DNA of 16,141 nucleotides, taken from positions 1-16,141 of the forward strand of contig CAYZXL010000082.1 of the NCBI GenBank assembly GCA_964482435.1. Reading direction: 5' to 3'. The notes below the pieces were generated by a model, which did no database searches, was not told the origin of the DNA, and was given only the letters and a program-made list of their open reading frames with translations. Positions within the stretch are counted from its first letter, which is position 1, and every line of letters begins with the position of its first letter. Positions 5,346 through 11,155 of the stretch are shown piece after piece. Both the position numbers and the translations under genes were made by a program. The stretch is from CAYZXL01 sp964482435 (GTDB lineage Bacteria > Auribacterota > JABMQX01).

Positions 5346-7223
5346 ATGAAACCGAAAATGAAAATGAATTTGATTCTCTCCGCCGGCACCGGAATGGCTT
5401 TCGCAGTGGCGACAGTCTTCTTTGCCGCCCACGCGACAGAAACGGAATCTCCAAACAGCCCCGTCCCTCAGGAGGCCCTCAAGACGCTTCGAAAAGGGCA
5501 TCCGAGGCTGGTCATGCTGGAAAGCGACCTGGAGCGTGTCCGTAAGGCGATTGATGAGAATCCCGTCGCCAAAAGGTACAGCGACGAAGTGAAACAAGGT
5601 GCGGAGGAAATCCTCGGCCAGAACCCCGTCGAGTACAGGCTCGTCGGGCCGAGGCTCCTTTCACAAAGTCGAAGATGCCTGAGCCGCATCTACACGCTCG
5701 GATTCGTTTACCGTCTCTCCGGAGACAAGCGGTTTGCGGAACGTGCAAAGAAAGAGCTGATCGCAGCGGCAGCGTTTCCGAACTGGAATCCGTCGCACTT
5801 CTTAGACACAGCCGAGATGTGCCATGCTTTTGGCATTGGTTACGACTGGCTGTACGATTTCCTGAGCGCGGATGACCGCCGGGTTGTCAAGGAGGCAATC
5901 GTCGAGAAGGGACTGAAACCCGCCATGGAGGTCTATAAAAAGGGCGGGTGGTGGACGGAGACAATCTACAACTGGAATCAGGTCTGCAACGGCGGAAGCG
6001 GCATCGGAGCCTTAGCGATTGCAGACGAGGAGCCGGACCTCGCCGCGGAAATCCTGTCGAGGGCGGTCAAGTCAATCCGCCTTTCGATGGAGCCATTCGG
6101 TCCGGACGGCGGCTGGGCGGAGGGACCGGGCTACTGGAATTATGCCTCGAGCTATGCGGTCTATTTCTTCGCGGCGCTCGATAGCGCCCTGGGGACGGAC
6201 TTCGGGCTGAGCGCCATTCCGGGCTTTTCGGAAGCGGGGACGTTTCGGATTTACTTCTGCGGGCCAATAAGGAAGACGTTCAACTATGCGGATGCTGGGG
6301 ACGGTATGGGAAGCGCTCCGCAGATGTTCTGGATGGCGAAGCGGTACGAAAAGCCGGTCTATAGCTGGCACGAGAGACAGTTGGTCCGAAGTCCGAGCCC
6401 GCTTCATGTCATCTGGTTTGATTCGCGCGGAGAGGGGCCGCAAAAAACCGGCCTTCCCCTTGACCGCCATTTCAAGGGCGTGGATGTGGTTTTCTTCCGC
6501 AGCTCGTGGGACGACCCGAACGCCGTTTTCGTGGGGTTCAAGGGCGGCGACAACCGCGTCAACCACAGCCACCTTGACCTCGGGACTTTCGTTCTCGATG
6601 CCCTTGGAGAGCGCTGGGCCCTGGAACTCGGTTCAGACAATTACGACCTCCCCGATTACTTCGGGCGAAAGCGCTGGACGTATTACCGCCTCCGAACCGA
6701 GGGGCATAACACCCTGGTCGTCAATGGGAAGAATCAGAATGCGTCTGCGGCCGCTCCTATCATTGGTTTTGGCTCATCCGCGGAAAAAGGCTGGGCAATC
6801 GCCGACTTGACCGCCGCATATCCTGATGTAAAAGGGAAAGTTCGGAGGGGGATAGCCCTTCTCAAGCGAGCACATCTCCTTGTCCAGGACGAGATTACCT
6901 CCGAGAAGCCTGTTGAAATCGTGTGGGCGATGCACACGGAGGCGGATGTTAAGCTCGAGGGCGAGTTAGCCGTGCTGAGTCTTGGCAATGCGAGGCTTCA
7001 GGCGAGAATACTCCAGCCTGCGGGTGCAAAGTTTGAAGTCGCTTCTGCGGACCCGCCGCCTCCCCAGGCTCAACAGCCGAAAGTCAAGAAGCTCATCGTT
7101 CGCCTTCCCGGGAGCACGGGAGAAATTCGCCTCGCCATTCTCCTCTCGCCCCAGTCGCAAGCCGATGTGGTCTCACCCTATTCTCCCGAGATAAAGCCGC
7201 TCGAGGAATGGGCGAGGCAGTGA
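5346..7223 (+). CDS. Secreted heparinase II/III-family polysaccharide lyase
   Basis: This 625-residue protein has a signal peptide (residues 1-30, ending AAHA) and the two-part layout of heparinase II/III and oligo-alginate lyases. The N-terminal alpha/alpha toroid covers about 45-345. It starts HPRLVM (52-57) and contains YNWNQVCNGG (208-217), the region that supplies catalytic Asn in this fold, and a tryptophan/tyrosine-rich GGWAEGPGYWNY (255-266). A beta-sandwich follows (about 375-600) with N406-H407-S-H409-x-D411-x-G413 and GHNTLVVNG (453-461), both typical of the heparinase II/III C-terminal domain. The family cleaves uronic-acid-containing polysaccharides by beta-elimination, outside the cytoplasm; which one (glycosaminoglycan, alginate, ulvan-like) cannot be read here. 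It is transcribed alone and diverges from the beta-helix pair. A proline-rich linker lies at 569-577. There are no breaks in the frame. Confidence 0.88.
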   Translation: MKPKMKMNLILSAGTGMAFAVATVFFAAHATETESPNSPVPQEALKTLRKGHPRLVMLESDLERVRKAIDENPVAKRYSDEVKQGAEEILGQNPVEYRLVGPRLLSQSRRCLSRIYTLGFVYRLSGDKRFAERAKKELIAAAAFPNWNPSHFLDTAEMCHAFGIGYDWLYDFLSADDRRVVKEAIVEKGLKPAMEVYKKGGWWTETIYNWNQVCNGGSGIGALAIADEEPDLAAEILSRAVKSIRLSMEPFGPDGGWAEGPGYWNYASSYAVYFFAALDSALGTDFGLSAIPGFSEAGTFRIYFCGPIRKTFNYADAGDGMGSAPQMFWMAKRYEKPVYSWHERQLVRSPSPLHVIWFDSRGEGPQKTGLPLDRHFKGVDVVFFRSSWDDPNAVFVGFKGGDNRVNHSHLDLGTFVLDALGERWALELGSDNYDLPDYFGRKRWTYYRLRTEGHNTLVVNGKNQNASAAAPIIGFGSSAEKGWAIADLTAAYPDVKGKVRRGIALLKRAHLLVQDEITSEKPVEIVWAMHTEADVKLEGELAVLSLGNARLQARILQPAGAKFEVASADPPPPQAQQPKVKKLIVRLPGSTGEIRLAILLSPQSQADVVSPYSPEIKPLEEWARQ

Positions 7224-7256
7224 AACCGCTTGCGATGTTTCTGGAAGGGGTTATGA

Positions 7257-7273
7257 CCCCGCCGAAGGCGGGG
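7257..7273. repeat. 7-bp GC hairpin with GAA loop
   Basis: CCCCGCC-GAA-GGCGGGG is a perfect stem 33 bases after the lyase stop codon. It has no T-tract. A sister hairpin with a CAA loop is at 1071-1087. It could help end or protect the lyase transcript, but this is inference. Confidence 0.55.
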
Positions 7274-7527
7274 ACACGCCGAATTCGGCAGGCCGTCATG
7301 AGAGCCGGACCATTCCGGGTTCCCTGGGTCACCGAACGCGTTGTTGCCGCGGCCCGTCAAGGGGGTCTGGCCCGTCGCCACACAGAGGTCCCAGAGGCGC
7401 CTTTCGTGCCGTGGTATCTTTGTGGTTACAATTCCCTGCTCCTGCAAATCCTAACCACCAAGACACTAAGTGCTTCGTTTCATAAATTCGCTAACGTATT
7501 TTCGGATGAATCCGCTCATCGAGAAGC

Positions 7528-7620
7528 CCGGCTGAAGCCGGCTGCGGACGACAAGCGCCGCGACCCTGATACCACCGCCTGAAGACGGTGGCTAAATGAA
7601 GGTGCCGGCTGAAGGCCGGC
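7528..7620. repeat. Cluster of three short perfect hairpins
   Basis: The hairpins are CCGGC-TGAA-GCCGG (7528-7541 region), CCACCG with CGGTGG (7572-7591, 8-base loop) and GCCGGC-TGAAG-GCCGGC (7604-7620). They share TGAAG-like loops, suggesting copies of one mobile or structural motif. A related hairpin, CCGGCA with TGCCGG, is at 1185-1201. Confidence 0.6.
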
Positions 7621-7786
7621 AGAAGACGATGGTGTTCAGAATGGATTATCCCGGCTCGGGCCGTTGCGTGCGGTTCGTAATCGTATTTGTGAAGGCCTGT
7701 ACTAAGAGGCCCCGGCCGGGCTTACCTCCGTCCACGTCGTAAGGCTCCAGGAGCTGGCGGGCGTCTCAAGTGCCCCTGCCGCCAGA

Positions 7787-7807
7787 ACTGAGGCGATATG
7801 ATTTTTG
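7787..7807. repeat. ACTGAGG ... GATTTTTG motif, copy 1
   Basis: ACTGAGGCGATATGATTTTTG matches 8073-8093 at 19 of 21 positions. Both copies are in the leader region of the sigma-factor gene; a shortened version (GAGACTGAGGCCATA) occurs at about 5302, upstream of the lyase gene. Confidence 0.5.
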
Positions 7808-7860
7808 GTATGCCCTCACTTTCGGGCGGCAGACGCGACAGAAAAGAGGCCAGGATTTCC

Positions 7861-7910
7861 ACAGGATAACAGGATGGACCGGATAATCTTGAGAATCCTG
7901 TTCATCCTGT
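7861..7910. repeat. ACAGGAT inverted repeat
   Basis: The left arm ACAGGATAACAGGAT (7861-7875) and right arm ATCCTGTTCATCCTGT (7895-7910) pair over their length with one bulged base, around a 19-base loop. It belongs to the widespread 'AACAGGAT' class of intergenic palindromes (general knowledge). One arm also occurs at 639-654. Confidence 0.75.
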
Positions 7911-7930
7911 CTCACATCCCTCTGGACTCA

Positions 7931-7957
7931 CCGCAGAGCACGCAGAGGTCGCAGAGA
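7931..7957. repeat. CGCAGAG-type repeat arm
   Basis: CCGCAGAGCACGCAGAGG followed by TCGCAGAGA repeats a CGCAGAG unit three times with 9-10 base spacing. It resembles one arm of the ACCGCAGAG...CTCTGCGGT palindromes seen in many environmental genomes. The other arm is missing here. Confidence 0.55.
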
Positions 7958-7967
7958 GTCCCCGTTG

Positions 7968-8019
7968 GTGGCACGGGCGTCTCGCCCGTGGAGGATCATG
8001 GGCAAGATGCCCATGCCAC
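7968..8019. repeat. Two-hairpin palindromic repeat, copy 2
   Basis: This copy has the same 52-base architecture as 5155-5206: outer arms GTGGCA/TGCCAC and two inner 8-bp hairpins with TCT and AGA loops. Only the linker differs (GAGGATC instead of GAAGATC). It lies about 120 bases before the sigma-factor gene. Confidence 0.88.
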
Positions 8020-8072
8020 CTCAGAACCGATAACTCCGTCTTGCGCGCGCGACACCCCGCGCCTCCCCCGAG

Positions 8073-8093
8073 ACTGAGGGGATACGATTTTTG
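8073..8093. repeat. ACTGAGG ... GATTTTTG motif, copy 2
   Basis: This is the second copy of the 21-base motif at 7787-7807, differing at two positions, and it ends about 45 bases before the sigma-factor ATG. Whether it is a regulatory site or part of the repeat background is undecided. Confidence 0.5.
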
Positions 8094-8138
8094 CGGGATT
8101 CCGCTTGAAAACCTGAGGAAAAAAAGGTAAAAAAGAAG

Positions 8139-8846
8139 ATGCGGGCTGACTCGGGGGCTGTCGGGACAAAATTGTCCAAACCAGTGTGGAATTCGTGGAA
8201 CATGCCGGAACTTTCGGTGTCTAAGCTAACGGATGCCCAGGTAAAGGCTCACGATGTCGCTTCCAGCGAAGAGGGCGACTCAGAGCTTATCGAGCGATAC
8301 CTGACGGGAAGCGACGAGGCCTTTAACCGGCTGGTGCTGAGGCATCAGCGGCACGCGGTGAACCTGGCATACAGGTTTCTTGGTAACTACGAGGACGCGT
8401 GCGACGTTGCCCAGGAAGCGTTTGTGCGGGTTCACAAGCACCTGCGGCGGTTCAAAGGACATTGTTCGTTCAAAACATGGCTCCATACGATCGTTCTGAA
8501 CCTGTCGCGGAACAAGTATCGGCAAGAGAAAAGGAGAGGTGAGTTCCGAAAAGTCTCCATAGACAACCCGGGAGGCAATGACCCGCAAAATCCGATGGAG
8601 ATACCGGACGCGAGTCTTTCGGTTGCGACGGAAATCAGGCGAAAGGAGATTCAGGGGAGAATTGCGGAGTCGTTGAGGCAGCTTCCGAAAAGCTACCGGG
8701 AGATACTCGTTCTGCGGCACATGGAAGGACTGCCCTATTCGGAAATATCGAGAATGCTCGGTTGCGCGGAAGGGACGATAAAGTCGAGGTTGCACCGGGC
8801 GAGGGCTGAGATAAGGAAGCTGCTTGCGGATATGGTCGCTCCTTGA
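8139..8846 (+). CDS. ECF-type RNA polymerase sigma factor
   Basis: This 235-residue cytosolic protein has region 2 at about 62-130 (LVLRHQRHAVNLAYRFLGN, then E-D-A-x-D-V-A-Q-E-A-F, then S-F-K-T-W-L-H-T-I). Region 4 is at about 173-228 (L-P-x-x-Y-R-E-I-L-V-L-R, then Y-S-E-I-S-x-M-L-G-x-x-E-G-T-I-K-S-R-L-H-R-A-R). There is no region 3, as expected for the extracytoplasmic-function class. It directs RNA polymerase to a small set of promoters when released from its anti-sigma factor, encoded 96 bases downstream. The ATG at 8139 has a purine-rich leader (AAAAAAGAAG). An ATG at 8202 is an alternative start that would remove 21 residues not belonging to region 2. The E-D-A-x-D-V-A-Q-E-A-F helix is the well-conserved core-binding segment. 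Family call is firm; target genes unknown. Confidence 0.93.
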   Translation: MRADSGAVGTKLSKPVWNSWNMPELSVSKLTDAQVKAHDVASSEEGDSELIERYLTGSDEAFNRLVLRHQRHAVNLAYRFLGNYEDACDVAQEAFVRVHKHLRRFKGHCSFKTWLHTIVLNLSRNKYRQEKRRGEFRKVSIDNPGGNDPQNPMEIPDASLSVATEIRRKEIQGRIAESLRQLPKSYREILVLRHMEGLPYSEISRMLGCAEGTIKSRLHRARAEIRKLLADMVAP

Positions 8847-8942
8847 GGAAGGAGCACCGCGGGGCAGAAGTGAGGGTCGTTAGCGGTTTGCGGATAAAGC
8901 CGGTCGGCTGCGAAAAAGGAGCCGCCGGAGGAGTGATATAAG

Positions 8943-10760
8943 ATGGAGTGCGAGAAGATAAGACCACTACTCGAAGATTTCGCGGACGGCGAGCTTGTGT
9001 CGCCTGACAAAGAGGCGCTGGAGGAGCATCTCCGGACATGCTCAGCGTGTCAAGAGGAGCTTTCGGCCATACGACGGACGATCCGGCTTCTCGCCGAGTT
9101 CGGGCAGGTGGATGAACCAGCGGACTTCCTCGCGCGGGTCAGGGGGAAAATTGAAGCGCGGCGGCGAGGCGCTTTTGAGTGGTCGTTGGCGCGGCCGGTT
9201 TTAACGAGGGTCTTGGTTCCGGTCGCGTGCGTTCTGGTGGCCGGGGTTGGAATCTGGATGGCGATTGAGCAGGTTACTCCGCCGTCTCCACCGGCGGCGA
9301 GGAGAGGCGTTGAAGTCAGTAGGAAGCCTGGCACGGCGGGCCGAGAATACCGGGAGGCGGAGGACATTGGTACGGGCGAGTCGAGATTGCGGGCGGCGGG
9401 TGCTTTCAAGGCGGACGCAAAGGGTGGGGCCTTCGAGGAACTTCAGGAGAAGGTAGAGGCTCGTCGTTTCGCCGCGCCGGAACGCCCCCGGGTTGGTGCC
9501 GAGGTAGAGAAAGCAGAAGAGACTCTTTCGATGAAAGATATGACCGGCGCTGTACCCGCGAAGGCTAAGTACGCAAACGCGGAGGAGACGGCTCCGGGGA
9601 AAGCTGGCTCTGCTTCCGCCCCTGAGCGACACAATAAGCTGGGCTCCGCTATCGAGAACGGCAGGGCCGAGGGGAAGGAGCATGCTGGCGCGGAGGCGGC
9701 CGGGAGGAGATGGGCAGACGAAGAGCGTGCGGAGCGTGAGGAGAGGTATCCCGCGGAAAAAGCCGCCGCGAAGCGGGAAGCGGCACCGACGCAGGAGGTA
9801 AACCAGCTCGCCCGTCGCACGGCGAGAGCGAAGGCCGCTGAAGAGGTTTTGTCGGGTAGGGTGCCACCGGTCCCCACGACTCCGGCTCCTCCGGGAGGCC
9901 CGCCCGCGGCTGAACCGCTGGCCGAAAAGGCGGCGCGGGGCACAGACGTCGCTTCTCACGAATTCCAGCGGGCGCTTCCCAAGGGCGAGGAAAAGCCAGC
10001 GAAGGGACCGGGCCCGAGTCTCGAGGCCCAAGCGGAACCTGTCGAACGGGTGGCTGAGGAGGATGGCGATTTGGGGCTTTGGGAGGCGCGCGAAGAGCAA
10101 CGCGCGGTCATCGGTGCAGAATTGAAGCTTTCGCAGGAGAAGAAGAACCAACCGGTTTTGCCCGCGTTCGGCAACCACCTTTCTCTCGACCTAAGCAAGG
10201 CTGTCGGGCTGAAAGAGGGGATGTCTGGCCGACCGCAGGCTCAAACCCTCAACGGCACCGGGGCTGCGGGCTTTATCCGGGGCGAACTGACGGCGGGGAA
10301 TCTCTATGGGGCGAGCTGGGGGACTGTCCCGGAGCTCGTCCTGACCGTAGTGGAGCGCAAGAAGGCCATTGCCGAGATTACGAAGGCGGTTACTGAGTTG
10401 GGTGGCGCGGTGGAGTTCCCGGTTCGGCGAGGGAGTGTTCTGCGAACCCGGGCTGAAATAGCGGAGGCCGCCTGGATAGTCGTGCAATTGGATAACGAGT
10501 CTTACCGGAGGTTCCAGGAAAAGTTTGCGCTTGCTCCAGGAACTGCCCGGGGCACCGGGACCGAATCAGGGCTTCTTCAACACGACGTGGCGGGGAAGCC
10601 GAACGCCGAGCAGAAGGAGACCAGCAGCGGCGATTATTTTTATCGCAGTCTTGACACTACAGGACAAGCCGTCGCTGCCCCTGAAGGGATTGTGACTTTT
10701 CTTATTCGCCTCGTCGAAGTTCCCCAGGCAGGCGAGGCGCAGCAAGCCCCCGCGAAGTAA
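8943..10760 (+). CDS. Large membrane anti-sigma factor with zinc-finger domain
   Basis: The 605-residue protein starts with an anti-sigma zinc-finger domain: C3, then H29-x3-C33-x2-C36 (zf-HC2/ZAS pattern). A single membrane span follows at about 87-108, so residues 1-85 face the cytoplasm, where they would hold the sigma factor encoded just upstream. The outside part is far longer than usual. Residues 115-420 are low-complexity, rich in Ala, Glu, Lys and Arg with proline-rich patches (308-325) and probably extended or coiled. A C-terminal domain (about 462-592) has alternating hydrophobic strands (ELVLTVVERKKAIAEI, AAWIVVQLDNESYRRF, GIVTFLIRLVEVP). The order resembles DUF4349-like domains of other membrane anti-sigma factors (inference). 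Typical family members have about 200-250 residues. GGAGGAG precedes the ATG. It forms an operon with the sigma gene. Confidence 0.9.
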   Translation: MECEKIRPLLEDFADGELVSPDKEALEEHLRTCSACQEELSAIRRTIRLLAEFGQVDEPADFLARVRGKIEARRRGAFEWSLARPVLTRVLVPVACVLVAGVGIWMAIEQVTPPSPPAARRGVEVSRKPGTAGREYREAEDIGTGESRLRAAGAFKADAKGGAFEELQEKVEARRFAAPERPRVGAEVEKAEETLSMKDMTGAVPAKAKYANAEETAPGKAGSASAPERHNKLGSAIENGRAEGKEHAGAEAAGRRWADEERAEREERYPAEKAAAKREAAPTQEVNQLARRTARAKAAEEVLSGRVPPVPTTPAPPGGPPAAEPLAEKAARGTDVASHEFQRALPKGEEKPAKGPGPSLEAQAEPVERVAEEDGDLGLWEAREEQRAVIGAELKLSQEKKNQPVLPAFGNHLSLDLSKAVGLKEGMSGRPQAQTLNGTGAAGFIRGELTAGNLYGASWGTVPELVLTVVERKKAIAEITKAVTELGGAVEFPVRRGSVLRTRAEIAEAAWIVVQLDNESYRRFQEKFALAPGTARGTGTESGLLQHDVAGKPNAEQKETSSGDYFYRSLDTTGQAVAAPEGIVTFLIRLVEVPQAGEAQQAPAK

Positions 10761-10785
10761 ATCCCACCTGTTTTGTTTGCGAGTT

Positions 10786-10816
10786 GAGGCAATGCAAAAG
10801 CCCCTTTGCGCGCCTC
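10786..10816 (+). terminator. Nested stem-loop after the anti-sigma gene
   Basis: GAGGC (10786-10790) pairs with GCCTC (10812-10816), and inside it GCAAA pairs with TTTGC around AGCCCC. It begins 25 bases after the stop codon. No T-tract follows, so if it acts in termination it is not a classic intrinsic terminator. Confidence 0.3.
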
Positions 10817-10923
10817 GAGCGTCGGCCATTGCGGCCTCATGCGTCCGGATTGCCAGAAGGACAGGCGTGCTCGAGCCCTTTATGACGAAGATGGTCGAGA
10901 CGGACATTTGAACGCAGCCGACG

Positions 10924-11033
10924 GGACACAGCACACAGCAGGCAAGGAGCAGCAGACGGCAGGCAGCAGACCGCAAACAGTGAACAAGCAGACCCCGATA
11001 GCCCCTGTCCACTGACTCCTGTTTGCTGTGTCC
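10924..11033. repeat. Inverted repeat GGACACAGCA / TGCTGTGTCC
   Basis: Perfect 10-bp arms are separated by 90 bases. The interior is dominated by CAGCA, GCAGAC and GGCAGG words. It is similar in style to the other intergenic palindromes of this window but of a different sequence family. Confidence 0.5.
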
Positions 11034-11140
11034 TTTTCGTGGCCCCGCACATCTTCCGGAAGGACACTGGGAGCCGGGGGCCAGCAACCCCGAGAGCGGG
11101 CAGCGCCGAGGGACCCGACCGCCTGAGCCGGTCTCCTTCG

Positions 11141-11155
11141 AGGGTTCAGAACCCT
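11141..11155 (-). terminator. Palindrome straddling the stop codon of the large gene
   Basis: AGGGTT-CTG-AACCCT on the minus strand forms a perfect 6-bp stem (seven if the C/G next to the centre pair). The TGA stop codon spans its loop and 3' arm. No T-tract follows. It may act as an RNA 3'-end hairpin; this is inference. Confidence 0.3.

Larger units (their letters stand above)
7224..8138. other. 915-base gene-free stretch rich in hairpins and dispersed repeats
   Basis: No coding sequence is supported. In order the stretch holds: a GC hairpin (7257-7273), a perfect 12-bp palindrome GCCGAATTCGGC (7278-7289), an imperfect 'CCACACAGAGG ... TTTGTGGTT' inverted repeat (about 7379-7437), a CCAAGACACTAAG arm (7454-7470), three hairpins at 7528-7541, 7572-7591 and 7604-7620, an ACTGAGG motif (7787), the ACAGGAT hairpin (7861-7910), a CGCAGAG arm (7931-7957), the second two-hairpin repeat (7968-8019), and a second ACTGAGG motif (8073). 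Confidence 0.75.
10761..11145. other. Convergent intergenic region with inverted repeats
   Basis: This region lies between the 3' ends of the anti-sigma gene and the large minus-strand gene. It holds a nested hairpin (10786-10816), and GGACACAGCA (10924-10933) facing TGCTGTGTCC (11024-11033), with CAGCA/GCAGA-rich repetitive sequence between. An antisense open frame extending into the anti-sigma gene is not supported as coding. Confidence 0.6.

Noticed and set aside
8207..8225. GGAACTT followed by GTCTAA resembling an ECF (RpoE-type) promoter
   Set aside because: The two boxes are only about five bases apart instead of the roughly 15-16 needed, and they lie inside the coding sequence.
9201..10178. 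Long antisense open frame opposite the anti-sigma gene
   Set aside because: It is rich in Arg, Leu and Ser as expected from the complement of GC-rich Ala/Glu/Lys/Arg codons, has no recognisable domain, and overlaps a well-supported gene.
10566..11087. Antisense open frame running from the convergent region into the anti-sigma gene
   Set aside because: It contains peptide from the CAGCA-rich inverted repeat, has no domain, and overlaps the conserved C-terminal part of the anti-sigma gene.
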